From Hyaloperonospora brassicae (lineage: Eukaryota > Oomycota > Peronosporomycetes > Peronosporales > Peronosporaceae): a stretch of 64,000 nt of DNA. This document shows, in pieces, positions 11,931 to 22,887 of the stretch. Location: NCBI GenBank assembly GCA_947650285.1, contig CANTFL010000375.1, positions 224,919 through 288,918 on the forward strand, written 5' to 3'. A program made the position numbers and the translations under genes. The notes beneath the pieces are model-generated. The model worked only from the letters and a program-made list of their open reading frames with translations, did not search any database and was not told the origin of the DNA. The stretch's first letter is position 1. Each line of letters opens with the position of its first letter.

Positions 11931-13231
11931 ATCGCGAGAATAAAAAATGCCACAGATAATTGGAAAGAAAAAACATGGCAAAGATTAGTGAAAATTAAAA
12001 AAATGCCCCACGTCCTAGTATCACGGAAGAGGCTCGACACTAGCAAGTGAGATAGACGTTGGCAGCAGCATTCGAGGTATCAAGTGAGTTAAATATACAT
12101 TCTTGGAATTTTTATTCTTAAATGTAACATACTAAATAGCTACCAGCTCTTACCGTGCCTCTATCGAAGTACAAGGGTAAGTGAACACTGATGCTATCGA
12201 TACACACTGATTTTCGGAGAAGGAGTTTACCCCCTAAGGTCATTGCCGTCATCCGACACGTACTCTTGCCGATCATAAAACTATGGAATGCTCCTAAACG
12301 ATTACTAATCGCGAAGGAGGTGGCCGTAAATATGGTGAAAAAGAAACACAATCGCTACAGCTTCGGTGCGTCTTATGGTCACAACAACTTGAGTTGCCAG
12401 GCCATAGTTTCAAGATGCCAGTAATCAGAATGTATTTAAGAATTAACTGCAACGTCACCGGCAAACAAATTGGCAGATTGGTATTAGCGGTGTATCGGAT
12501 GTCTTGGCAGACAATACCATGACGCTACACAGCGCTCATTCACCACTTACGTCACGTTTGCCCGCGCCCACGCAGGCGTTCTGCATTTGGTATTAGCCTG
12601 ATAAGGATATATGCTGTAAGGAGACACGCTGTTAATAAGATTACGCGAGTCAGCATATGCTGGCTCCAAATTTGTTGTATGAACGTTGTGGCGAAGCAGC
12701 ACACTATCCAAGCTCACCTTCATCTGTATCCTGCGCCCATCATGCTCCTCTTGAGAAGCGCCTCTCATGTCGAGAATCATGATTTAGATACACTTTTGAC
12801 AACTCAAGCACAGCACCAACAATAACAACTGTACCAGCATCAACAGCAGCAGCAACAGCGCAGCAACATCAACAATAGCTACTGAAAGAACAATATCAAA
12901 AGCAACAACATCAGTATCAGCAACATTAGCACAGACCCACTGGGGCTGGCCGTGACAATCTTCCTCCCTGTTTGGGACCGGGCCGCGGAGAGGGTTTTGC
13001 GACTGGTGGCTGCAAGCGCAGCATGCCCGCGGCAGAACCCTCTCCGCGGCTTTCCAAACCGGGCGGAGGTTGTTCACGGCCGTGAAAGGGAAAACAAAAA
13101 TAATTAAGGACATTTGATTTTATGTGTGCCACATTAACTAAATAATACGAGGACGTGGGGCCTTTTTTAAAATTCCAATTATCTGGGGCATTTTTATTTT
13201 CGTGATCAAATGGGGCATTTTTCATTTTCCC
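11931..13231. mobile_element. Nested element N1 with inverted termini (non-autonomous)
   Basis: About 1.3 kb inserted in the A1 LTR. The ends are imperfect inverted repeats built from AAAATGCCCCA units followed by GATAATTGGAA and CCACGTCCT. It holds a CAA/CAG-rich simple repeat (about 12,795-12,930), a strong GC-rich hairpin and two short open frames (12,118-12,351 and 12,547-12,780, minus) that resemble nothing I know. No transposase is seen. N2 at 24,233-25,560 is its inverted partner. Confidence 0.65.
12983..13049. other. GC-rich stem-loop in N1
   Basis: Arms 12,983-13,000 (CCGCGGAGAGGGTTTTGC) and 13,032-13,049 pair nearly perfectly around a 31-base loop. Outer bases 12,963-12,975 and 13,053-13,068 extend the stem. 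Confidence 0.7.
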
Positions 13232-13627
13232 TACTTTTTGTTTCCATTTCGAAAAATGGTGTTTTCGCGTGACGGGCTACTACGTTACAGTGACACCCAC
13301 GGATTGATATGAGTGCGGTAATCGTAGCAGCGTATATTACCTTACGCCTCCCGCTTATTCGGTAGTATTTAGTGGAAACTACAGTAATGCAAGAAGTCCA
13401 TGGAGACCACCGCAAATTGTTTTCAGCGGATTCCAGCGAACAACGATACTAGGTTCGTTCAACCATGCTTTCGAATCAGGTGGCTACTTCGCGTATGTTG
13501 CCATGATTTATCAATACATAGACGCCTGCTCATTCACTGTTTACACAATCCTTGTGCCAATCCAACAACTTGTTTGTTGCTGTTAAACCTAAAACGAATT
13601 CAGTTACCCTTAGCTGTGGAGTAGATC

Positions 13628-14102
13628 TGTAGCGGAGCTTCACAAGTCTTTATTTTAAACAAAGACTTAACCCTCTTACGAGCAACTTAGATTCGAGAAC
13701 TTGACTTTTGAAAGTCATACAATCTCAATAGCTTACAGTCCTTTTTCCAAAGGGGAACAAACGAATTAAAGAATCAAACGCACAGAGTGCTCAAGGACAA
13801 ACTACCTTCACATGCGTCGTTTGTCCTTACGATCAAGACGTCCCGTAGGGCATGTTTCTCTTACTGATCAAAAGGGAAACTGAAATTTATATCTTTTTTA
13901 ATCTCAAAGAACACCTCATAACACCGTTATTAAATGTCCTGAATTAAACCTCTTTGAAGACCTCGCAATCAATATTTTGACAGGTATCAGTCTTCAACAA
14001 TTAATACACTTCATGTGTTCTAAAATTTATTTATAGGGGACCCCATCTTTTGTGTGCACCACACCTATTGTCGACTATCATCCGACGAGTAACCCCGTTA
14101 CG
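13628..14102 (-). repeat. 3' LTR of Gypsy B1
   Basis: Starts TGTAGCGGAGC and ends ACCCCGTTACG on the plus strand. It aligns with 19,445-19,979. The purine-rich GGAGAGGAAGGGC on the minus strand just inside (about 14,103-14,115) is the likely polypurine tract. Confidence 0.8.
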
Positions 14103-14165
14103 CCCTTCCTCTCCAGACGAACGTCACCACAAAATGTCAATCGGATTCTTTTCTAGAAGAGGTCG

Positions 14166-15540
14166 GTGTGTGTGCGCTTTACCTCACGGTTGTCAAGCAC
14201 AAAACACCATTGCATCGCCCTTAACGAGTCTCGAACTCCTACCTCCTACCTCGACTTTGATGAGGATGTGGACTATGGTAGCGATACCAGTACCCCTGGA
14301 GATGACAACACAACTTCCCACTCAGCTGTATCTAAGGCTCGACCTCTAACAGCACCATATCCGTTCGTGAACGTGGTGAAATTATCGCGTCAGTGGCGAA
14401 GTGTCATACAATAGATGCAGCTCAGAAAACCATCACGAACCCGCTCGACGAGCACCAGGAGCTAATCCTTCAGCGAGAGAAGAGGGCTCGACGTCGAGCG
14501 CATACCCAAAAGGTTATTTAGAGCCGGAGTGGTCACGTGTTTTCAACACCGGACGTGGAGCAACGTCTCCGTCAAACGGAAACCCGTAGCCTCGAAACGT
14601 GGGCAATCGCACCAGAGGCTACGTCGCCAGAAGACATTGCGTTACGCAAGTTTCTACATGAGAGGTATCTTGAACCGTTCTTGACCACGCAAGGTCAGTA
14701 CCTGGCACACCTTGAGAGTCTCTCTCATGGTGTTTTGGTTCGACCGATAAAGGGCGTGCCCATCTTGTTGTTCGCTGGTGAACTGCCCGAGGATGAGGAA
14801 AATCAATTTATCCGTCGGGTGTACCGCAAGCGGCATCTTAGCATTGTGCCCGCGCTGCGGGCCAGCGCCGATGTGACTGAAGTTTGTCTATAACGAAAGC
14901 TACGATTCGAATACGCCAAGATCGAGGCCAGAGGCCAGTTGCGTACCCGTATTCGTTATGCTCCGGCTTCGCCGGTAGCCACGGGTCACGACCCTAAGGT
15001 GCGGAGCAACACGCTACCTCCCACCACTATTGGTGAGAAGCGTTCTCGGTCGCATGGCGGTCCTTTCCACGATATTTAAACATCCGTGGCGTAAGGCCAG
15101 TCCTGCCGAAGGGATAACTCATACTCCCACGAGTTCTCCGACTCCGGGCAACCTGTCCACTTCACCAGATACTGGTATTGGCCACAACGCCGACTTCGCT
15201 TCGAATTTTGTCCCCATAAAACCGGCGGTTCCCTTGCTCATCGAGCAGCGTCGGAGGTGGTCGGGGTACCGACGGAGGAGCATGAGGATGTGCTTTTTGA
15301 CCTGAGTGGTCTCCGGGAGACATTGGATAATACCCAGAGTGCGCAAGACGCGATAAAAGCCCATGTTCAGACGTTGGAGTTGGTCCGAGCCCGCGTTCAA
15401 GCATTGTAGTTAATATTAGCACGGGTCGATGGTCAGCTTGACCTTTTTATTCGGATCGAACAGTCGACGTCTGGGCCCTATTACTTGGCGCAAGCGCCTC
15501 CGAGTTCACATGAGACGGATCCTGATACGGCTTTAGAAAT
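14166..15540 (+). pseudogene. Antisense ORF of Gypsy B1 (broken by stops and frameshifts)
   Basis: Opposite to pol. Order: an N-terminal part with an acidic motif DEDVDYGSDTSTPGDD and PFVNVVK (14,166-14,414); NPLDEHQELILQRE (about 14,437 onward, stop near 14,520); a 118-codon open part (14,537-14,893) with SPEDIALRKFLHERYLEPF and ILLFAGELPEDEENQF; then RKLRFEYAKIEARGQLRTR; and a coiled-coil-like Leu-patterned part (DLSGLRETLDNTQSAQDAIK, about 15,297-15,408) to about 15,540. The first 800 bases have no pol on the other strand. The 48,252-49,470 copy keeps the same motif order. Not a family I recognise; possibly an accessory protein expressed from the 3' LTR. Confidence 0.6.
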
Positions 15541-18200
15541 CCAATGGTGAACACAGGGTGTGTGCGCAATTTGCGCGGAAGGTTGAGCGTATGCGCAAGT
15601 CCCTTCTTGGCGACGACCGTGAATGGTCTAATGAAGCGCGGACGCAACTTTGTCTTGTCGACGGCGGACACTACATTTATAGGTAGGTTTTTAGCATTAA
15701 GTAGAACTTGGTCTCCGACCTCATAACGTTCAATACAACCTCTGCCTTTAGCATCATCTTGTTCTTATTGTTTGTCTTGGCTATCAGCCAATGCGTCACG
15801 CACATGTCGAAAGACATTCAATCGCGTTGCGAGAAACTCAATTACCTGTTTTTGAACAGTGGCAGGGCTGATATCAGCAAGCCGATCGGCCATCTCTCCC
15901 CCACAAAGCCCTGAACCACGCCGTGGTAGCGTTAACGGAACGCGAGGGTCTGTGAGACCCTTTACATAAAACGGTGTGTGGCCTGTAGAGGCATGCAAGG
16001 CGTTCTTTAACGCAAACTCAACGACAGGGAGCATCGAATTCCAAAGTTTTGTTGTATTAGCGCAAACACTGTGTAAGATGTCACCGATGATGCGATTGAC
16101 TCGCTCGGCTTGACAATCGGTCTGCGGATGATCCGCTGTGGACATTTTCAAACGTGTGCCGAGCACCTTGAAGATGGACTTCCAAAGTTTCCCAGTGAAG
16201 CGAGGGTCTCGGTCAGAGACAATTGACACAGGCAAGCCGTGTTGTCGAAACACTCGATCGATAAACAGCGTAGCTGTACCTTCATTATTAATGGTATCCG
16301 GCACCGCCGCTAAATGAGCCATCTTGCTCAAACGGTCAACAAAGACCGCAATACCCGTATTGTCTTGTGCGTCTTTCGTCAAACCGAACACGAAGTCCAT
16401 GCCTATGGACTCCCAACACCCAGAGGGTATAGGCAAACTAGCTAGCGGCGTAGCCGCATACGCTGAGGGTTATATCCGTTGACACGTTTCGCACTTACGC
16501 ATATATGTGCTCACCCATTTGTAAACTTCGGGCCACCACTAACATTGGCTGACTGAGTCATAGGTCTTCTCACGACCAAGGCGACCACTCAACGCAGTAT
16601 CATGCGCCTCATATTGGATGCGATACTTCAACTCCTCGTCATGAGGGACAACAATACGTGTAGTATCCTCCACATCCGTGCTATAGCACAACATGCCTTG
16701 ATCGATGGAATATCGATGTAGCCTCGCACGCAAACGTGCCGACAATTCTATGTCTAAGTCCTTAAACCCTTCGCTACCTAGAGCACGTATCAGATCTACA
16801 CGGTGTTCATCTTTGGCATATGTCGTACGGATGAGTTCAGTGACCGACGACGACAGAGTCGTGACATGAGCAAGCTTATAGTCAGGCCTGCGTGAAAACG
16901 CATCAGCCAAAGTATTCTTCTTGCCCGGCTTATACTTCACCTCGAAGGTGTACTCGGCAAAGAAGGAAATCCAACGAGCCATTCTCTACGAGAGATGTGG
17001 CGACTGGGTCGCAGTGCGTAGTGACGCATGATCTGTATAGATCACAAACGGCTTAGAGCCAAGAAGATGAACTATGAATTTGACGAGAGCACAATTTATT
17101 GCAAGTAGCTCTTTGTCATGAACAGGATAGTTCTTCTCCGCAGCTTTTAGCTGTCGGGACTCAAACGCAATAACGCGTTCCCGCCCATCATCATCTGATT
17201 TGTAACAGAGCACTGCCGATGGCAAAGTCAGATGCGTCACAGAAGACGCTGAATCGTAGATCAAGATCCGGCAACGCCAAGATTAGCGCATGAAGAAGAC
17301 TCTCCTTTACTGTTATAAAAGCATCACGATCAGTGCAAGTCCGGCACCTATAACATCCTTTTTAAGTAGAATGGATAATGGCCGAGCCATATCTGAGTAA
17401 TTCGCACTTCACTTGTGCAAGTAATTGGCGAGACCAAGCCACTTACGTAAGTCCTTTTGATTCTTTGGAACCGGCCAATCAACTATGGCTTTTATCTTAG
17501 CGGGATCCTCTCTAAGGCCTTGCTTACCAATAAAGCACCCTAAAAGGGAATCTCTTCTGCACCAAAGATGCACTTAGACGCGTTGTCCTACAACTTATTC
17601 GTGCGCATGCACTCGAGCACCGCTCGTAAATGGTCAATGTGATTGTCCACATCGGACTCGAACGTTCATAGTACGATCATGGACAAAGATGTCATCAAAG
17701 AAGGTCTGTGCATATCCTCGGTGAGGTCTGAACAATTGTGTCACAAGACGATTGAATGTAGCCGGGGCATTGGATAACCCTTGAGGCATAACAAGTAACT
17801 CCCAGAGCATACCGCTCGGAGTACTGACCGCTGTCAGCGGAAGATCGTTCTAACGCAAAGCTTCGCTAGGAACATTGCGCGCTGCGCTTAAGGGGTTAGA
17901 CCTCCAATCGATCCATGGCTCATGGCGTTCGACCCAGGCCATGCCCAGGATGAGATCGTATCTCGAATCCAAGTCAAGGACAAGGCAGCGTTTAATGCTG
18001 TCAAGCCCGAAAAATTTACAAATAAGATTAACAGAACTGTAGGTACAGTAACGCGACTACCCGTCGCTAGACGAATGGTGATGGAATCACCCTGGTGCGC
18101 TTTGAGTGCCTCCGCGTATTGCTATCTCCCCTCTAGGGACGGCGTCTAGCAAAGTTGCATGACGCCCCAGAAGTGATTAAGATAGACCAGTGCTTTTTAA
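15060..18200 (-). pseudogene. pol: Gypsy B1 pol, broken and internally deleted
   Basis: From 5' to 3' on the minus strand: protease remnant (about 17,900-18,190); RT reduced to the C-terminal half with FFDD near 17,700; RNase H 16,870-17,264 (CYKSDDDGRERVIAFESRQL, YTDHASLR); integrase zinc-finger remnant to 16,539; integrase core 15,765-16,436 with MDFVF, SDRDPRF and AERVNR, the last two Asp/Glu 35 residues apart (DX35E); GPY/F part 15,447-15,671; chromodomain about 15,075-15,260 (QYLVKWTGCPESENSWEYE). The RT N-terminal half and the protease-RT linker are missing: B2 51,910-53,465 has no counterpart here. Confidence 0.85.
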
Positions 18201-18339
18201 AGCCTTTAACTATCGCCTCGGCGAATAAGAAGCCAGGCTTGTATCCACGCTCTGTGATTGCTGGCACGGAGCTCTGTGGGGTAAGATCTGTTTCCCTCTA
18301 CCTCGTATAGAAGCAACAGAACTCAGTTCTATGCCAGTA

Positions 18340-19300
18340 CGGCGCCCCGCACCTACTGGGTGTCGACGTTTCCCCGTGCCATACCAAGTTTCTGGTTAAG
18401 GCTAGGCTTGCGACCCATAGGAGTCGGACGTTGCTTACGCAAAGGACAAGTGGGACGCAAGTGTTTAGTGCTTCCGCACATATTACAGCGTGTCACTTCC
18501 GGTCGTTGCTCTGCAACATGAAGCTCCGCTTCACCTTCATCTTCAGCATGGCTGAGACACATCGGTTCGGGCTTACAGAAAGCTGAGCTATTTGCTGAGG
18601 TTGCCCTCGCATAGCTTGGGTTTTACCCATTCCAACCAAGTGTTGCTGACTTAAAGTTATGCTCAGCATTCTGATCGGTGTTCACATCCTCTATAAAAGT
18701 CGAGAGGTGGAATCGAAAGACATCGGTCCTGGCAACGCCAGTGTGAAGGCCTTCCATAAAGAATGTCACGTAGACGGTCTCAGGGAGAAGGTCGGACGGC
18801 ATAGCAGCCATTAGAGTTCTTAACTCTTAGACATAGTTCGTTGACTCGTTCTTACCCTGACGGGTAGACAAGAAGCGTGAGCGCACGCGATAAGCCTGGT
18901 TTGGCGGCGAGAAAACGCGCAAAAGGTCTAACTTGAGCGAATCCCATGTGGGAAACGCCAATTCGACCGACGTGCCACACGTCCGAGCCCACTCTCTAGC
19001 TCTTTCATCGAGCTTGGAGATAGCCAGCGAGACCCGCTGGTACTCCAGTGAGATAAGGCCAGATCTCATGACCATCTCAATGTTACGGATCCAGAAGGTC
19101 AGATTTTACCCCTCCTTCCCGGAGTAATGTTTGACGTCCACCCGAAGGGGACGAGGCTTAGCCTCTTCTAGTGGCATTGCCACGTAGCGTGTTGGCACAG
19201 CCGACGCTACTTGGTTTTGAACCTGCCCTAAAGGACCCTTTCATACTGCATCAAGGTCTCGACACGCGCGTTGAGCACATCGGGACCTTGCGCAGCGAGA
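18340..19300 (-). pseudogene. gag: Gypsy B1 gag remnant
   Basis: Capsid-like part 18,827-19,075 (RVSLAISKLDERAREWARTC, TWDSLKLDLLRVFSPPNQ) and a complete zinc knuckle CNMCGSTKHLRPTC (CX2CX4HX4C) in 18,353-18,562. Stops split the frame (for example in front of the TNYV end). B2 has the same parts at 53,940-54,760. Confidence 0.8.
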
Positions 19301-19430
19301 GACTCAACATATTCTGGGCATACGGCCGCGGTCAGTTTATCCAGCGCAACCTTTCGGGCCTCGTTGAGCGGTATGGAATGCTTCATCCTCACAGAGGGTC
19401 AGTCGTAACGACTCAGGCGTAGATTGAGTA

Positions 19431-19442
19431 CGAGTGCTACCA
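19431..19442 (-). other. Primer binding site, Gypsy B1
   Basis: TGGTAGCACTCG on the minus strand, two bases from the 5' LTR. It shares TGGTAGCACT with family A, so both seem primed by the same tRNA, probably initiator Met. Confidence 0.6.
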
Positions 19443-19444
19443 AG

Positions 19445-19979
19445 TGTTGCGGAGCTACACAGCTCCTTAATTCAGAGGAATATTTAACGCTCAATGAGCA
19501 ACTTAAGGTTCAAAGCACCCGACTCAAAGAGTCAACAACTTCAGAAAGCTGTAAGGTTTGGTTCAAAGAACCCGACTCAAAGAGTTAACAAGCTCAAAGA
19601 ACTTACGGTCCCTGTTCCAGGGGGACCCAACGATTCAATGAATCAAACGCACTGAGTGCACAAGGAGTAGCTGCCTTAAGAAGGCGTTCCTACCTCCTTA
19701 ACGATCGCAAGACGCCTCAGAGAGGCACGTGTCTTGTAGATCAAAATTGGAACTGAATTTGATTTCTTCTTTAAACCTAAAAGAACACCTTATAACAAAG
19801 TAATTTACCTACTCACTAATGTCCTAAATAAACCTATTAAAATATCTCGCAACTAATGGTTGACAGACATCAGTCTTTAACAATTGATACTGCGTTCTAA
19901 TATTACTTTAAAGGGGATCCCATCCCTTGTGTGTACCACACCTGTTGTCGACTACCAGTCGTCGTGTGACTCCGTTTCA
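19445..19979 (-). repeat. 5' LTR of Gypsy B1
   Basis: 535 bp, plus strand TGTTGCGGAGC to CTCCGTTTCA. It contains two near-repeats of GAACCCGACTCAAAGAGT-like sequence (about 19,519 and 19,567). Confidence 0.8.
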
Positions 19980-20288
19980 CGTGGCGTTTTATCGTGTCTA
20001 CGACACTTCATGCCATCTGGGAGAGCGCCTTCGCCGCATGGAATACTAGTTTTTATCACAGGAGGTGCACACGACCAGTGCCAAACCTATCTTTCGCCGG
20101 TTGGCTCGACGGCTTTGCGAATCCCCCCAAAGGGGGAAAAAACAAATTGACAGGGGGCCTCGTCTGATACAACGAATCTCCTTTGTTGCAAGTACGGCCT
20201 ATCGACCAGTGCACAAGAGTACTATATTTCCTCTTGTTCGATGAAAGATCCCGCGTAAATCCAGGTCCAGGCGGAGCTGATTCCTTTC
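19980..20288. other. 309-bp stretch without recognised features
   Basis: Lies between the B1 LTR and the start of the R block. No supported gene; it includes a CCCCCCAAAGGGGGG-like short inverted repeat near 20,125. Confidence 0.4.
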
Positions 20289-20524
20289 TGCTGCTGTCAA
20301 TCATTGGTTAGACCTCTCCGGTCGAACAACAGATAATATAAGACCCCGTACTGATAACGAGGAATCTGATCATCTCGAGACAGGAGTCTGCGCGCAGAAT
20401 CTCTGCTGTCCGAGACCTCATCCTACATATTACATAAAGTAGCGATCGTCACGGTAATTTTGTTGCCGGGTGGCAGTATAGAGCAGGTCGCACACATACC
20501 TAAATATACCTCACCAGCTCACTC

Positions 20525-20589
20525 GCTCGAAACAATTGCTCGAAACATTTGCTCGAAACAATTGCTCGAAACCATTGCTCGAAACAATC
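20525..20589. repeat. 13-bp minisatellite GCTCGAAACAATT x5
   Basis: Five head-to-tail units with single-base changes. A degenerate array is at 60,119-60,203; units I and III keep only one or two units. Confidence 0.85.
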
Positions 20590-21527
20590 GCTCCACGTTT
20601 CTACCCATCAGTCCAAGCGGTCACGACGATGCAAAAAGCCGGCCACTGACAACGTTGGTGGTGGTCATGGCATATTGCTGAATCTTGGCCCCTCTACAGC
20701 AGCACGGAGCTCATATTTGCGAAGGCCTCTTGGAGTCGGGACGACAGCGATTGTTACCAACGTCCGCTGCATGTTGGGCGATAATGTGGACGGAGCAGCT
20801 AAGTAGCCGATGCATCGCGCGCTCTACACACAGCGGCCTCATACGATGACAATGGTAAGGATGATAGTGTGTAGCATCTTTGCGCAAGACGCGATGTCTC
20901 GCATCGCTGTGTAACGCCACAAGTGCAACGCGCTATGTGTTTCTCGATCGTCACTGTCCATCATTGACAACAGGCATTGACCGTGTCACGGCAGGGTGTG
21001 ACATCGATTGGGTGATGCATAAACGTGATGGATCCAGTCGCTATGCTATGTCTGGATAGCGATGTCGAGCCAAGACAGGCCACTGACTCCCCCCAGTATG
21101 ATGAACGTGGCTTCTCGTTCAGACACGCCCGGTCGCAGCTGTAGTCGAGCCGTATGTTCCGTATTTGTCTGTACGAACGCGATGAATGTCCATCCGCGCA
21201 AGCTCCACACGCGAAGAGGGTTCATCGGTTTCGACCGCCGGTCAAGTATATATTCCTAGGATGTAAAGTGCAGCTTACCGCGTACAGGATGCATGATCAG
21301 ACGAACGTCATGCATGCCCGTTGGAGAAGGAGTAACATCGACTGCTCTGCTCACAGGACGGCGTACTTCAGCAACGACACCAGAGCTGCACTGTTGACTG
21401 AAAAGGGATTTGACATGCGGCGTCGAACGGATGCTGACAGACACTGCATGCACTCGACCAGTGTGCGAGAGATGCTCTCAAGTACTTGGCGTTGCTATGA
21501 GTCCAGTTGCGAGCAAGTGCATGCCAT

Positions 21528-21596
21528 GATCCAGTGTATGCCGCGATCCAGTGTATGCCGCGATCCAGTGTATGCCGCGATCCAGTGTATGCAGCG
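21528..21596. repeat. 17-bp minisatellite in R block, unit II
   Basis: GATCCAGTGTATGCCGC repeated about four times; same array as 1,695 (inverted) and 35,716. Confidence 0.85.
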
Positions 21597-22418
21597 TAAT
21601 CTAGACTAATGATGCGGCACGGTATTGCTATACCTCCGCTCGTTCAAACAGCCTCCTAGCGCTTCGTTTGCGACACCGTGCACACGGCTGGATGTGTGGG
21701 GATGAGAAATGGGCTGCACGTTGCAAGATGCTGAGACGCACGCGGTCAAATGGAGGATGTCAATCCAAAGTCGAGTAGTGACGGATACGGCTCGTGTACC
21801 GTCGACATCTAGCGACCCGCTCGTGCAAACATGGCCACGTCCACGGATGACCGTTGCACAGATGCTGGCGACGGGACCGAGCGACGCTGATGGCAGTCGT
21901 CAGCGCGAGGGTCTCTGAAACGACGAGCGCTCGTCACATCGTCCATGCACGTTACATACGTAATGTGTTCTTTCGGACGCTCCTTCTTCAATATGCTCTG
22001 TGGACGCGCGACAAGGTCAAGTAAACAAGGAAGGCACATGCTGATTCGTGTACCATCACTGAGATAAATGCACTGCGTCGACGATAGAGCGACAGTGTTG
22101 CATGCACGAAGCCAGCGTGTGCGCACACAAGAAAAGGGTAAGCGTGGCATCGAGTGCAAATAGTATGTTTTTTGCCGCCTGGCATACTAGAAGTGCCGTT
22201 GAGATAGTCAGTGAGACGAAGAACGAACGCTGCGTGGTAGAAGAGCACCAGAGGACCATTCGACAAGCGTGTGAAATGCCCGCCTGCCGTTTGCAGTAGC
22301 AAATCCATGCACTGGCAGCGGGAACGTCCTCGCAAGGGCACGAATGCACACCCCATCACTTGAAAAAAATCTCTACCGGGGCCAAGGTTGAAAGGACGGA
22401 GGTCTTATCTGCGCTGCG

Positions 22419-22516
22419 CACACACACAGCCACACATACACACAGACACACACAGACACACACAGACACACAGACACACACAGACACACAGACACACACA
22501 GACACACACAGACACG
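22419..22516. repeat. CACACAGA microsatellite, unit II
   Basis: About 100 bp of CACACAGACA-type repeats some 370 bases before the effector start. Unit III has a shorter array (36,590-36,665); units I and IV have almost none. Confidence 0.9.
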
Positions 22517-22748
22517 AGGTCATGTAGAGGAAGACGCGTGGACGACTCGTGTGTGCGTGTGAAGATGGAGCGAAAAAAGTGCGAGGCGTCAACAAAGCTG
22601 CTGCATATGTGGTAGGGGTAGTCCGTCATCCGATAGTGTCTTTTGTATGGCGTGGAATGACGAGAAAGCATCAGCCAGTAGCGTTGAGAGTTTCCACGCG
22701 AGCAGACGGCGAAGGCAGCGTACATACGACTTGACGGTCCGAGTTTGT

Positions 22749-22755
22749 TCATTTG
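22749..22755 (+). promoter_or_regulatory. Putative initiator (Inr-like TCATTTG), unit II
   Basis: TCATTTG 139 bases before the effector start, inside the GAGTTTGTTCATTTGTAGAC block kept in units I-III. Confidence 0.35.
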
Positions 22756-22887
22756 TAGACACAATCGAAAATACACTCCACTGCTTGGACGAAACAGTGT
22801 CCCCTTTCAGCTCAATATCGAGGCGCTCTTCAGCCCGATTAAGCGCTCTGCAGTCCATCGATCGCAGAAATGGTCTGTAAGGCGTTC

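Larger units (their letters stand above)
3890..13289 (-). mobile_element. Gypsy family A chromovirus, copy A1 (degenerate)
   Basis: LTR retrotransposon read on the minus strand: 5' LTR 11,548-13,289 (split by nested element N1), primer site, gag, protease, RT, RNase H, integrase, chromodomain, antisense frame, polypurine tract (complement of 4,324-4,335), 3' LTR 3,890-4,322. The LTRs run TGTAACGGGG to CGTTACA; the outer end of the 3' LTR has decayed to TGAAACG. No clean target duplication is seen. Flanks and LTRs match A2, so this is the inverted partner of that locus, not a separate insertion. Confidence 0.9.
11548..13289 (-). repeat. 5' LTR of Gypsy A1, split by nested element N1
   Basis: LTR parts 11,548-11,930 and 13,232-13,289, with ends TGTATCGGGG and ACGTTACA (plus strand). 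The middle 1.3 kb is foreign. The homologous split LTR is 24,175-25,943. Confidence 0.8.
600..13627 (+). repeat. Left arm of the giant inverted repeat
   Basis: The reverse complement of this 13-kb stretch matches 23,838-37,000: paired positions sum to about 37,460-37,600 throughout. It contains the R block, the 1.2-kb segment, Gypsy A1 and a 338-bp flank. The inner edge is cut exactly where Gypsy B1 starts. Confidence 0.85.
13628..19979 (-). mobile_element. Gypsy family B chromovirus, copy B1 (internally deleted)
   Basis: Minus-strand element with LTRs 19,445-19,979 (5') and 13,628-14,102 (3'), primer site, gag, protease remnant, RT missing its N-terminal half, RNase H, integrase, GPY/F, chromodomain and an antisense frame. 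LTR ends in element sense are TGTAACGGGG and CCGCTACA. It sits at the centre of the large inverted repeat. Copy B2 is at about 47,640-59,244. Confidence 0.9.
20289..22860 (+). repeat. R block, unit II
   Basis: Direct copy of 34,790-37,000 (shift about 14.17 kb) and of 59,883-62,260, and inverted copy of 600-2,650. The first 300 bases (20,289-20,590) are shared only with unit IV. Short open frames in it are not conserved as proteins; it ends at the effector 5' leader. Confidence 0.8.

Noticed and set aside
3890..13289. A 5-bp target duplication around the family A elements
   Set aside because: The flanks share only CAC or GTAG-like words; not enough to call.
21154..21609. 151-codon open frame in the R block
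   Set aside because: It runs through the 17-bp minisatellite, is shortened in units I and III and lost in unit IV; no domain seen.
22356..22776. Minus-strand open frames rich in VCVCVSVCVC
   Set aside because: They are translations of the CACACAGA microsatellite, not proteins.
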